Source of the DNA: an uncultured Corynebacterium sp. | Lineage (GTDB): Bacteria; Actinomycetota; Actinomycetes; Mycobacteriales; Mycobacteriaceae | NCBI RefSeq assembly: GCF_946221155.1 | Contig: NZ_CAMIAN010000001.1 | Span: 49,868-113,867 of the forward strand | Reading direction: 5' to 3' | Length of the DNA stretch: 64,000 nt | Part shown: piece after piece, positions 17,251 through 25,196 of the stretch | Position numbering within the stretch: position 1 is the first letter of the stretch | How the letters are laid out: every line of letters starts with the position of its first letter | Position numbers and translations under genes: made by a program | The notes under the pieces: generated by a model | Told to the model about the DNA's origin: nothing | The model's database searches: none | Seen by the model: the letters and a program-made list of their open reading frames with translations, nothing else

Positions 17251-17260
17251 AGACTACCTT
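17251..17260. promoter_or_regulatory. Overlapping divergent -10 boxes (DUF2505 gene / murB)
   Basis: AGACTACCTT reads TAGTCT on the minus strand (17256 to 17251) and TACCTT on the plus strand (17255-17260), sharing the TA. The start codons are at 17244 and 17268, 6 and 7 bases from their boxes, so both transcripts would be leaderless. The same design recurs at 29724-29733. Confidence 0.6.
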
Positions 17261-17267
17261 TAGTGAT

Positions 17268-18572
17268 GTGACTGATTCGACTAATAACGCACATTTCACG
17301 TCCGAAGAACGCGCACGCCACCTTCTGGAGCGCCTCAGCGGTACCGGTGCCGATTCCGTATCCATTCCCGGTACCCGTGTGACTAGCCGTTCCTTCGCTG
17401 AGATGACCACCCTGCGCATCGGTGCCGCGCCCGCCGGGGTTGTCGAATGCTCTTCGGCGGAGGCTGTCGCCCAGGTCGTCTCTTTTTTGGACGCCCACAC
17501 GCAGCCGCTGCTCATCGTCGGCGGCGGATCGAACCTCGTGGTCGGCGAGGGGGATGAAGTATCCCAGCTGGTCGTGGTGCTGATGAGTGCCGGCGGTGGG
17601 GAAGGTGGCGTCGATAAAAAGGGCGCCGCAGAGAAGAGCGCCGAAGGCGACGTGATGATCGATCGCGAGACCGGAGTGGTACGGGCCTTTGCGGGGGTTG
17701 AGTGGGACCAGTTGGTGGCCGCGACAGTTGAGGCGGGGCTCGGCGGGCTGGAGTGCCTCAGTGGGATCCCCGGTTCCGTGGGCGCCACGCCCGTGCAGAA
17801 CGTCGGCGCCTATGGAGCGGAGGTAGCGCAGGTGCTACGGCGCGTGCAGCTGTATGACCGCACGCGCGGGGAGCTCGAGTGGGTTGATCCGTCTGCCCTC
17901 GACCTGGGGTATCGCTACTCGAACCTGAAGTTCACCTCGCGAGCTGTGGTGACGGCCGTGGAGTTCCAGCTGACCACCGACGGTTTGAGTGTGCCGCTGC
18001 GCTTCGGAGAGCTGGCTCGGCGCTTAGGTGTGGATGCGGACGAGGCTGCTGCCGGAGAGATCCGCCGGCCCGCTACGGACGTGCGTCAGGCCGTGCTGGA
18101 ACTGCGTGCGGGTAAGGGCATGGTTTTGGATTCGGCGGACCACGATACGTGGTCGGCGGGGTCCTTCTTTACGAACCCGATTGTCACTGGCGAGGAGGCG
18201 CGCGACGCGGTGGTGGCTGCTGTGCGTGAGAAGTGCGGAGATGCCGAGGCGGAGTCGATGCCCCTGTACTCGGTGAAGTCCAGCGGCGGCGACGCTTCGG
18301 GCGGTGGTGCCGGTGCGAGCGTGGGCGAGCCGCAGTACAAGTTCTCTGCAGCGTGGCTGATCGAGCGCGCCGGGTTTGCAAAGGGCTGGCATGTGCCGGG
18401 AAACGAACGCGCCTCCCTGTCCACCAAGCACACTCTGGCCCTGACCAACCGTGGCTCCGCGACCAGCGCGGATGTGGTGGAACTGGCGCGCGCCGTGCGC
18501 ACCGGGGTGCGGGAGGCCTTTGGAGTAGTGCTGGAGCCGGAGCCGATCTGGGTCGGCGTGAGCATCGACTAG
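17268..18572 (+). CDS. murB: UDP-N-acetylenolpyruvoylglucosamine reductase
   Basis: Reduces UDP-GlcNAc-enolpyruvate to UDP-MurNAc with NADPH and FAD in peptidoglycan synthesis. The 434 residues show the FAD-binding GGGSNLVVGEGDE loop near 85-97, GLECLSGIPGSVGATPVQNVGAYG near 163-186 (the family signature) and the catalytic serine in AGSFFTNP near 301. It is longer than usual: a Gly/Lys/Glu-rich insert near residues 106-126 and a second, glycine-rich one near 343-352 look like species-specific loops. GTG 17268 is probably the first base of a leaderless transcript. Confidence 0.92.
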   Translation: MTDSTNNAHFTSEERARHLLERLSGTGADSVSIPGTRVTSRSFAEMTTLRIGAAPAGVVECSSAEAVAQVVSFLDAHTQPLLIVGGGSNLVVGEGDEVSQLVVVLMSAGGGEGGVDKKGAAEKSAEGDVMIDRETGVVRAFAGVEWDQLVAATVEAGLGGLECLSGIPGSVGATPVQNVGAYGAEVAQVLRRVQLYDRTRGELEWVDPSALDLGYRYSNLKFTSRAVVTAVEFQLTTDGLSVPLRFGELARRLGVDADEAAAGEIRRPATDVRQAVLELRAGKGMVLDSADHDTWSAGSFFTNPIVTGEEARDAVVAAVREKCGDAEAESMPLYSVKSSGGDASGGGAGASVGEPQYKFSAAWLIERAGFAKGWHVPGNERASLSTKHTLALTNRGSATSADVVELARAVRTGVREAFGVVLEPEPIWVGVSID

Positions 18573-18621
18573 CTGAGGCTAGCTGAGACCAGCTTGGACC
18601 AGCTGAGGCTAGCTGGGGCTA
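18570..18621. repeat. 10-base tandem array bridging two convergent stop codons
   Basis: Five units of the form TAGCTGAGGC start at 18570, 18580, 18590, 18600 and 18610. The first three bases are the murB stop. The array ends at 18619-18621, which is the rubredoxin stop read on the minus strand. The layout matches the deoC array at 14431. Confidence 0.85.
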
Positions 18622-18783
18622 GGCGACCGGCTCGAAATCCACTTTGTCGCGGACACCGCAGTCCGGGCAGAACCAGTCATCCGGCACCTCGGACCACGAG
18701 GTGCCGGGGTCGAAGCCCTCGGCGGCATCGCCTACAGCCTCATCGAATCGATAGTCACAGACGGGGCACTGGAAAACGGACAT
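18619..18783 (-). CDS. Rubredoxin
   Basis: A 54-residue rubredoxin, MSVFQCPVCDY to the end DKVDFEPVA. The iron is ligated by two CxxC pairs: C6/C9 in FQCPVCDY and C39/C42 in WFCPDCGV. The length and the spacing between pairs are typical. It lies downstream of alkB on the same strand, where it would deliver electrons from a rubredoxin reductase to the AlkB di-iron centre. The start is ATG 18783 after AAAGGAGTTT. No rubredoxin reductase lies in the window. Confidence 0.93.
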   Translation of the reverse strand: MSVFQCPVCDYRFDEAVGDAAEGFDPGTSWSEVPDDWFCPDCGVRDKVDFEPVA

Positions 18784-18834
18784 GGGGAAACTCCTTTGCT
18801 TGCACTGAAGTGGTTGAGGTGGGGGCTAGGGGCG

Positions 18835-19140
18835 TCACTTAGAAGCAGCCTTGGCCGCGCGGTTCTTGTCGGTGAACTTGCGTTGTTTAGGGCGAGGGAT
18901 CTCGTACGTCGATGGTTGACCGGGGCCCCGCCACAAGCCGGCGATGCCGGGGATTAGGAAGAAAAGGCTGATCAATAGCGGCCAGGGCACGACGTTGCTC
19001 AAAGCGGGGACGCCAAACAATCCCAAGACCGCGAGCAGTAGGAAGAAAGCACCGACCGCCGTGCCAGCGCCACTGAGCAGATAGTGAGTGGTTGGGTTGG
19101 GCGGGTTGATGGTGCTTCCGATTGGGGCGGTCGTGCTCAT
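18835..19140 (-). CDS. Small membrane protein between alkB and rubredoxin
   Basis: A 101-residue protein with two hydrophobic helices (about 22-47 and 53-70) and a basic C-terminus. It is not a recognised family. The ATG at 19140 overlaps the alkB stop as ATGA, so translation is coupled to alkB. A longer start three codons upstream is less likely. Position suggests a partner of the hydroxylase, for example a docking or stability factor, but that is inference. Confidence 0.75.
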   Translation of the reverse strand: MSTTAPIGSTINPPNPTTHYLLSGAGTAVGAFFLLLAVLGLFGVPALSNVVPWPLLISLFFLIPGIAGLWRGPGQPSTYEIPRPKQRKFTDKNRAAKAASK

Positions 19141-20369
19141 CGCTGCCACCTCGCAGCCAACTTTGCCTCCTTGCCAGGCAGGACATTCGCCTTGGAAACG
19201 TCGTAGTTGTAGTGCTTCATTAGGCGGCTATCCATGACCTTGAACCACAGCGGCGGAATCGAAGCCATGGCGATCATCGTCGCATAGCCGGCTGGTAGCT
19301 CCGGAGCCTTCACGTCCGAGCGCAGCGACTGGTAGCGACGCGTCGGGTTCGCATGGTGATCCGAGTGGCGTTGCAGCTGGTAGAGGAAGATGTTGGTGGT
19401 CAAGTTGTCGGAGTTCCAGGAATGCTCCGGGGTACAGCGCTCGTAGCGGCCATCCGGCTGCTGTTGACGCAGTAGGCCGTAGTGCTCCAGGTAGTTCACG
19501 AACTCCAGCAGGGCGATACCCAGCACGGCCTGGATCAGCATCCACGGCAGAATGTAGATGCCAAAGGCGATGAACAGCCCGCCCCAGACCAGCACGGTGA
19601 CCAGCCAGGCGTTCAACACCTCATTGCTCAGGTGGAATTGAGACTTACCCTTGCGCGCCAGACGCTTCTTCTCGATATTCCAGGCACGTGGGATCTGGTG
19701 GGGGATGGATCGGACCAGGTAGGTGTAGACGTTCTCGCCCATGCGGGAGCTCACTGGGTCTTCCGGGGTGGCGACCTTAACGTGGTGGCCCTTGTTGTGC
19801 TCGATGTAGAAGTGCCCGTAGGCGGGGACAGCAAGGGTGATCTTGCCCATCCAACGCTCGAAGCTTCCCTTCTTGTGGCCCAATTCGTGGGCAGCGACGA
19901 TGCCGATGCCGGAGCTCATGCCCATCGACCAGGCAAGGCCCAGGCGGTCGATCATCGATAGATCCGAGCTGGTCCACAGGTAGCAGCAGGCAATGAGGCT
20001 GACCAGCATGATGGGGAAGTAGAGGTACGTCACCACTCGGTAGTACTTGGTTTCTTCCAGCCAGGGGACGAACTCCTCCGGCACGTTCTCGCCGTCACGG
20101 CCGAGGACGATGTCGGCCAGCGGGATCAGGATAAACACGGCAATGGGGCCGGCCCACCAGGTGATATGGATCAGCAGGTCGGGGCCGTTGATGGCCTTCA
20201 GCCAGGCGGCGACACCCCACACGATCAATGGGATGGCTGCCGGGACGAGGCTGAATGTCCAGGCGTACTTCTTGGAGTCCTTCCAGCCAGGCGGGCGCTT
20301 GGCTTGGGCCGCGCCGGGGGAGGCATTGGCACCTTTGGCTGTGTGCGCTGGGTTTTGCGTGGTTGTCAT
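19137..20369 (-). CDS. alkB: Alkane 1-monooxygenase (AlkB)
   Basis: A membrane di-iron hydroxylase that converts medium-chain n-alkanes to 1-alkanols using O2 and rubredoxin electrons. The 410 residues contain all histidine boxes: HELGHK at 161-166, EHNKGHH at 190-196 and LQRHSDHHA at 332-340, plus the AlkB-specific NYLEHYG at 292-298, among about six membrane helices. ATG 20369 has AGGTGAG just upstream; an in-frame reading from 20465 would add 32 atypical residues. It forms an operon with the small membrane protein and probably the rubredoxin. Confidence 0.94.
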   Translation of the reverse strand: MTTTQNPAHTAKGANASPGAAQAKRPPGWKDSKKYAWTFSLVPAAIPLIVWGVAAWLKAINGPDLLIHITWWAGPIAVFILIPLADIVLGRDGENVPEEFVPWLEETKYYRVVTYLYFPIMLVSLIACCYLWTSSDLSMIDRLGLAWSMGMSSGIGIVAAHELGHKKGSFERWMGKITLAVPAYGHFYIEHNKGHHVKVATPEDPVSSRMGENVYTYLVRSIPHQIPRAWNIEKKRLARKGKSQFHLSNEVLNAWLVTVLVWGGLFIAFGIYILPWMLIQAVLGIALLEFVNYLEHYGLLRQQQPDGRYERCTPEHSWNSDNLTTNIFLYQLQRHSDHHANPTRRYQSLRSDVKAPELPAGYATMIAMASIPPLWFKVMDSRLMKHYNYDVSKANVLPGKEAKLAARWQR

Positions 20370-20563
20370 TGTCGACTCACCTGCATTCCTGTGCATATCG
20401 GTGGTGTGGGGGTTGGTATTCAGTTGGTATTTCCTTGGCGTACGAGTGGGGCGTAGATGGCCCACGAATGGTGCATGGATGCGCCCGAATGGGGCCTGGA
20501 TGGGGTCTGGATGGAGCCCGGAAGGCGGAGCTCCCTACCTCGCACATGTGATACAGAATACCA

Positions 20564-20582
20564 TATTGTTTCCACAACAATA
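20564..20582. promoter_or_regulatory. Dyad operator candidate at the alkB promoter
   Basis: TATTGTT (20564-20570) and AACAATA (20576-20582) are perfect 7-base arms around TCCAC. On the minus strand, TTGTGG and a TGTATC-type -10 follow within 30 bases, so a repressor here would block alkB. The regulator is not identifiable. Confidence 0.45.
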
Positions 20583-20637
20583 GAAAATGAGGGATTTGGA
20601 GACATATAGAGAGGAATTGCTGGGGATTAGAGTGTGG

Positions 20638-20763
20638 AAATGTCGCTAGAACGGGAATTTGTAATTGGAGGCGCAGGGGGTCAAAAATTCATAACACTCT
20701 GACCTGCGACTTTATATAGGTGAAAATAGTTTCCTTTAACGCATTCTCGATTTAGCGACATTT
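20638..20763. repeat. 126-base inverted-arm element, copy B
   Basis: AAATGTCGCTA (20638-20648) is inverted exactly at 20753-20763, and the arms extend imperfectly to about 21 bases. The arm sequence differs from copy A (11758-11883), yet each copy is self-complementary, so the arms co-vary. The internal block CTGACCTGCGACTTTATATA is shared with copy A at the same offset. Inside, CGCAGG..GGTCA can pair with TGACCTGCG. Confidence 0.7.
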
Positions 20764-20896
20764 GGAGTGTCTGAAAGCTATGACCGAGCGTGGCGTCAAG
20801 AGTTCCTCTGGATGTAAGGCAAGTCTGTGAAAAAGTGGAGAGGTAGAAAAGTAGAAGAAGCTCACTCAAGCCGCAGCAGAAATGAAAGGGGTAGCC

Positions 20897-21151
20897 ATGG
20901 TCGATTCTGGCCAACTCGATTGGGAAGGTGTCACCGGCGGAGTGGTGCATGCGTTGCCTGAAGACCTCGGTACTGCCCTTCGTGCAGATGCCCACGCCCT
21001 CGAACTGTGGGAAAGTCTCACGCCGCTCGGGCGTAACGAGTTCATCTGCTGGGTCACGGATGCCAAGAAAGCCGAAACCCGGGCCCGGCGTATTCGCCGA
21101 ACTCGGGAAGAGCTCGAAGAGGGGAAGCGCCCGCTTACAGCATCGTCATAA
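20897..21151 (+). CDS. YdeI/OmpD-associated-type small protein
   Basis: An 84-residue protein matching only the C-terminal module of the YdeI/OmdA (bacteriocin-protection) family: VVHALPEDLGTALRADAHALELWESL, then NEFICWVTDAKKAETRARRI. Many homologues carry this module after an extra domain; here it stands alone. ATG 20897 is preferred over 20882 because AAAGGGG precedes it. The last 17 bases overlap the 3' end of the convergent fadD gene. Biological role unknown. Confidence 0.72.
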   Translation: MVDSGQLDWEGVTGGVVHALPEDLGTALRADAHALELWESLTPLGRNEFICWVTDAKKAETRARRIRRTREELEEGKRPLTASS

Positions 21152-22868
21152 TGAGATCCTTAACCTCGCGGCGGCGGATTTTACCGATCAGGTCGGACGG
21201 CATCTCGTCGATGACGAAGTAGCGGCGCGGCACCTTGTAACGGGTCAGGCCCTCGCGGGCCCACTCGCGGATAGCGTCCTTGTCGAAGTCGGCCTCGCTC
21301 ACGCCGTCCTCCAGGACAACTGCGGCGACAACCTCTTCGGAGCCGTCGTCCTTCGGCAGGCCAACCACGCCGGCCTTCTGGATCTGCTCGTGCTCCTCCA
21401 GGAACTCCTCCACCTCAGCGGGGTAGACATTAAACCCGCCGGTGATGATCATTTCCTTAATGCGGGAGACGATCTTGATGAAGCCATCCGGCTCCATCAC
21501 GGCCATATCGCCAGTGCAGAACCAATCCTCATGGAACGGCTGGTCCTCGTCCGGGATGTTGATATAGCCGTGGAAGACCTGGCGGCCGCGAGCAAGCAGC
21601 TCACCTGGCTCGCCGTCCGGCATGGTCTTGCTGAAGTCGTTCGGGTCGGCCACGCGCATTTCTGTATCCGGGAACGGGATGCCGATGTAGCCCGCGCGGC
21701 GCTCCGGGGTGACAGGGTTGGCCACGAGGATCGGGCCCGACTCGGTCAGGCCGTAACCTTCCACGATCTTGCCGCCGGTCTTCTTCTCCCACTCCAAGGT
21801 GGTGTGTACCGGCAGCGGAGCTGCACCGGACAAAGCGTTGGCGATTCCGCGCAGGTCCAGGTTGTGCTCTTCGGCCGCCTGCAGGATCTTGTCGTACAGG
21901 GTCGGCACGCCCGGCATGTAGGTGGGAGTTTCGCGCTTCAGCTGGTCTACGATCAGTGGAATCTCCGGCTTCGGCAGTAGCAGCAACTTGCCGCCTGTAG
22001 ATACGGCCAGCGCAGCGGTCAGTGTCAGACCGTAGATGTGGAATAGTGGCAGAGCTGCGAGGAACTTCTCCTGGCCGCGCTCGCCGATGCCGCTGATCCA
22101 AGACAGTCCCTGGACGACGTTGGACATGACGTTGCCATGCGTTAGCTGCGCACCCTTCGGCTTACCCGTCGTGCCGGAAGTGAAGAGGATGAATGCGGGG
22201 GAGTCCTGGGTCGTCTCCGGGCTGTTTTCGATATCCGAGCCGTCGCCACCGAACTTGGCGCTCTGCAGCTGGGAGAATGGGATGGTGCCCGGTGCCTCTC
22301 CGTGCAGCTGGTCGCGCTTTTCCTTGATCGACTTGATCGGCAGCTTCAGTGCCAAGCGTTTTACCAGAGGCATCGCGTCGATCATGTTCACACTGACGAT
22401 CTTCTCCAGCGGCGTGGTGCGCGAAAGTTCCTGGAACATGGGGGCGATCTTGTCCCAGACCACCGCAACCTTCGCTGCGTGGTCCTTGCAGGGCGCCTCT
22501 AGCTCGCGGGCGGTGTACAGAGGGTTGTGCTCTGCCACTACGGCGCCCAGCTTGTGAGCTGCGAAGATCGTAATTAGGTGTTGCGGGCAGTTCGGCAGGG
22601 TCACTGCAACGCGGTCGCCGGAGCGAACGCCCAGCTCGCGCAGGCCAGCGGCCACGCTCTTGACCTGCTTTAGGAAATCTCCGTAAGTCATCGTCTGGCC
22701 AAAGAAATCCAGAATATCGGCGCTCGAGTGTTCGGCGACAGTACGGTCGAGAAGCTTAGCCATGGTGTCGTCTTCGTACTCCAGGCTGTGCGGAGTCCAC
22801 TCCGCGTAGTACTTCAGGTAAGGCTTGTCCTTCCAGGCCGTTCCCTCTGGGCGCTCGGTGTCAGTCAT
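21135..22868 (-). CDS. fadD: Long-chain fatty-acid-CoA ligase
   Basis: Activates fatty acids to acyl-CoA via an acyl-adenylate. The 577-residue ANL-superfamily enzyme has the AMP-binding P-loop FTSGTTGKPKG near 228-238, the GYGLTESGP adenine motif near 370, the WFCTGDMAVMEPDG hinge region near 450 and a C-terminal catalytic lysine in GKIRRREVKD. It could feed oxidised alkanes from AlkB into beta-oxidation; that link is inferred from proximity only. ATG 22868 follows AAGGGAT. Confidence 0.9.
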   Translation of the reverse strand: MTDTERPEGTAWKDKPYLKYYAEWTPHSLEYEDDTMAKLLDRTVAEHSSADILDFFGQTMTYGDFLKQVKSVAAGLRELGVRSGDRVAVTLPNCPQHLITIFAAHKLGAVVAEHNPLYTARELEAPCKDHAAKVAVVWDKIAPMFQELSRTTPLEKIVSVNMIDAMPLVKRLALKLPIKSIKEKRDQLHGEAPGTIPFSQLQSAKFGGDGSDIENSPETTQDSPAFILFTSGTTGKPKGAQLTHGNVMSNVVQGLSWISGIGERGQEKFLAALPLFHIYGLTLTAALAVSTGGKLLLLPKPEIPLIVDQLKRETPTYMPGVPTLYDKILQAAEEHNLDLRGIANALSGAAPLPVHTTLEWEKKTGGKIVEGYGLTESGPILVANPVTPERRAGYIGIPFPDTEMRVADPNDFSKTMPDGEPGELLARGRQVFHGYINIPDEDQPFHEDWFCTGDMAVMEPDGFIKIVSRIKEMIITGGFNVYPAEVEEFLEEHEQIQKAGVVGLPKDDGSEEVVAAVVLEDGVSEADFDKDAIREWAREGLTRYKVPRRYFVIDEMPSDLIGKIRRREVKDLIMTML

Positions 22869-23027
22869 GTAGATCCCTTAGGTTTAAAGAAACAGTCTTC
22901 AAAACGTGATGCACGTTACTTTGGCACCCTATCTAACTTTCTTGTTTTCTTTGGGGGAATTAAGCAAAACTTTTGTGGACGCCACCTGCGCCCCAGCCCC
23001 GCTCTAACCTGGCTAAGCTTGGGCGGT

Positions 23028-24287
23028 ATGCGCGTCGCTATGATCTCCATGCACACCTCGCCCCTCGAACAGCCCGGCACGGGGGATGCTGGCGGGATGA
23101 ACGTGTACGTCAAAAACATTGCTGAGCAGCTGGAACGTAGGGGCGTCACCGTCGATGTATTTACCCGAGCGACCCGGCCTTTACAGGGCGAGGTGGTCCA
23201 CGTTCGCCCGGGGCTAAGGGTGATCAACTGCGTGGCTGGGCCATACGAGGGGCTGTCGAAGGAGGAACTGCCCACGCAGCTGGCGGCGTTTACGGGCTCT
23301 ATCCTGGCTTTTTGTCGCGAGGAGGGGGTGAGCTACGACCTGATCCACTCGCACTATTGGCTCTCCGGGCAAGTCGGGTGGCTGCTGCGCGATCTCTGGC
23401 AAGTCCCTTGGGTGCACACGGCGCACACGCTGGCGGCGGTGAAGAACAACTCCCTGGCCGACGGGGACTCGCGCGAGCCGGAATCGCGCCGTATTTGCGA
23501 ACAACAGATCGTGGACAATGCGGATCTGCTGATCGTAAACACGGACCAGGAGGTGCAGGATCTAATTGAAGGTTATGACGCCACCACGTGCGCGATCAGA
23601 GTCGTCCCACCGGGGGCAGACGTCGACCGCTTCACACCTGGATCGGATCGTGCGACCGAGCGTTCCCGTCGCGAGTTGGGCATTCCCTTCCGGACTAAGG
23701 TCATCGGTTTTGTCGGTCGGCTGCAGCGGTTGAAGGGCCCGCAGGTGCTGCTGCGCGCAGTGGCGGAGCTGCTGAACAGGAATCCCCAACAGCAGTTGGC
23801 TGTGGTGATCTGCGGCGGGTCCTCCGGAGCAGGCGGCAATGAGCTGGAGCGTTTGCAGCTGCTGGCTGAGGAGCTGGGGATTAGCCGCTGCGTGCGTTTC
23901 CTGGCGCCACGCCCACCCGAGGAGCTAGTGGGTGTGTACCGAGCGGCGGACATTGTGGCCGTGCCCAGCTACAACGAGTCCTTTGGGCTGGTGGCACTGG
24001 AGGCGCAGGCGTGCGGCACGCCCGTCGTGGCTACGCGCACGGGCGGCCTGCCGATCGCGGTGGAGGATCAGAAGTCCGGCCTGCTGGTGGACGGCCACAA
24101 TGCGAGCGACTGGGCGGATGCGCTGGGCAAGCTGGTGTTGGACGACGACCTGCGTATCGCAATGGGGGAATATGCCCCCAGCCACGCTGCAGAGTTTTCC
24201 TGGCAGGCATCCGCGGAGGCGCTGCACAAACTATATGAAGAACTGCCGCCCGCCGGTCACCGAGGGGAGCGCCAGCCTGCGGGATAA
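23028..24287 (+). CDS. mshA: D-inositol 3-phosphate glycosyltransferase
   Basis: First enzyme of mycothiol synthesis: transfers GlcNAc from UDP-GlcNAc to inositol 3-phosphate. The 419-residue GT4 enzyme has two Rossmann domains. The N-terminus RVAMISMHTSPLEQPGTGDAGGMN is diagnostic for MshA, and the C-terminal nucleotide-sugar motif SYNESFGLVALEAQACGTPVVA is intact. ATG 23028 is chosen because MRVAMIS is the family start and TAAGCT (23014-23019) lies 8 bases before it, suggesting a leaderless mRNA. A longer frame from 22728 overlaps fadD and is rejected. Confidence 0.94.
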   Translation: MRVAMISMHTSPLEQPGTGDAGGMNVYVKNIAEQLERRGVTVDVFTRATRPLQGEVVHVRPGLRVINCVAGPYEGLSKEELPTQLAAFTGSILAFCREEGVSYDLIHSHYWLSGQVGWLLRDLWQVPWVHTAHTLAAVKNNSLADGDSREPESRRICEQQIVDNADLLIVNTDQEVQDLIEGYDATTCAIRVVPPGADVDRFTPGSDRATERSRRELGIPFRTKVIGFVGRLQRLKGPQVLLRAVAELLNRNPQQQLAVVICGGSSGAGGNELERLQLLAEELGISRCVRFLAPRPPEELVGVYRAADIVAVPSYNESFGLVALEAQACGTPVVATRTGGLPIAVEDQKSGLLVDGHNASDWADALGKLVLDDDLRIAMGEYAPSHAAEFSWQASAEALHKLYEELPPAGHRGERQPAG

Positions 24288-24417
24288 TCGCCAGACTGCG
24301 ACAAAAATTCCTGGCTGCTACAAGAGCTTTGCATCTGGACAACTGTTAACCTTCGGGAAAGGGATGTGCGAATAGTTTCGTTCTGCTATTTGAGAGTTGT
24401 CTAGGAGTTAAATAAGG

Positions 24418-24882
24418 ATGTCCGGGAATGCCCGCAAGAAAGGTGAGAAATCGCTCGACTTGGCGCGCATCGGATTGTGGTTTGTGTCGATTCTGTTATC
24501 TCTGTCCGCAATTGCGTTGTTATGTAGTTGGGTATTCTTTCAGCGTTATGCGGAGGCTTTTGTTGCGTCTCATCCTTCCTCGTTTGAAGGCGTGGATGAC
24601 CCAGCTATTCAGAATGGCGTGATCCTTGGAGCGCTTATCTTCCGCACTGTACTCGCTTTTACCTGGGGGTTCTCCGTCATGTATCTGTATCGGGAGCTGC
24701 AGAGGCGACGTGGGGAAGCGGGGCTGATCCTGATGCTTTATGCGGGGGTGTGTCTTGTGAGCTTTTCGTATCTAGCGTTTCATGCTGGCCTACCCGTGAT
24801 AGCTGTGGTGCGTATTTTTCAAGTAATAATCTCGGTGGCGTTATTGCTTTACATTTTCTTAAGGAAAATCCGCAGCTCTTGA
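24418..24882 (+). CDS. Hypothetical four-helix membrane protein
   Basis: A 154-residue protein with four hydrophobic segments (about 17-42, 66-90, 101-120 and 124-146) and no recognised domain. Its base composition is clearly richer in A/T than its neighbours, as is that of the next small gene. This suggests that both were acquired, or are poorly constrained, between the conserved mshA and gpmA. The ATG at 24418 follows AGGAGTTAAATAAGG. Confidence 0.65.
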   Translation: MSGNARKKGEKSLDLARIGLWFVSILLSLSAIALLCSWVFFQRYAEAFVASHPSSFEGVDDPAIQNGVILGALIFRTVLAFTWGFSVMYLYRELQRRRGEAGLILMLYAGVCLVSFSYLAFHAGLPVIAVVRIFQVIISVALLLYIFLRKIRSS

Positions 24883-24954
24883 GGTCGCAAAGACAGAAGC
24901 TTCGCTGTTAGTGTAGGAATGCGTTTGACGACCTTGAATCAGGAGTTTTTAACA

Positions 24955-25134
24955 ATGGATCGCCTGAAGATTGAACAACTTAAAGCAGTGGTTATGACGA
25001 TCATTGCATTGCTTACGTTGGCTGTTGCTGCGATGACGCATAACTATGCAATGGCCTGGGTTCCCGTTCTGCTAAGTGCTTTTGCTGCTTGGTTCTGGTG
25101 GAAGTGGAGTGAGCTTTCCCAGCACGGCGAGTGA
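24955..25134 (+). CDS. Hypothetical small two-helix membrane protein
   Basis: A 59-residue protein with hydrophobic helices near 10-28 and 31-48 and a charged end. ATG 24955 has AGGAG at 24941-24945; an in-frame ATG at 24919 lacks a good site. It lies in the same A/T-richer patch as the preceding membrane gene and may be its partner. Not recognised as a known family. Confidence 0.55.
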   Translation: MDRLKIEQLKAVVMTIIALLTLAVAAMTHNYAMAWVPVLLSAFAAWFWWKWSELSQHGE

Positions 25135-25196
25135 CTACTTTAGGCGGAAACTGAAGCTACCTGCGCCGGGGCGAGCGGAAATGTAACTTGGGCTTT

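Larger units (their letters stand above)
20370..20896. other. Intergenic region upstream of alkB with a 126-base element
   Basis: This 527-base gap has no gene. Bases 20455-20525 are GGATG/GAATG-rich imperfect repeats in the alkB leader. A dyad near the likely alkB promoter (20564-20582) and the second 126-base element (20638-20763) follow, then a GGCGTCAAG motif at 20792-20800. Confidence 0.7.

Noticed and set aside
17268..18572. murB as a frameshifted or damaged gene because of its length
   Set aside because: The extra length is two in-frame low-complexity inserts in loops; all catalytic motifs are intact.
21152..21980. Long plus-strand frame continuing past the YdeI-type gene
   Set aside because: It is in a different frame from the YdeI gene and antisense to fadD.
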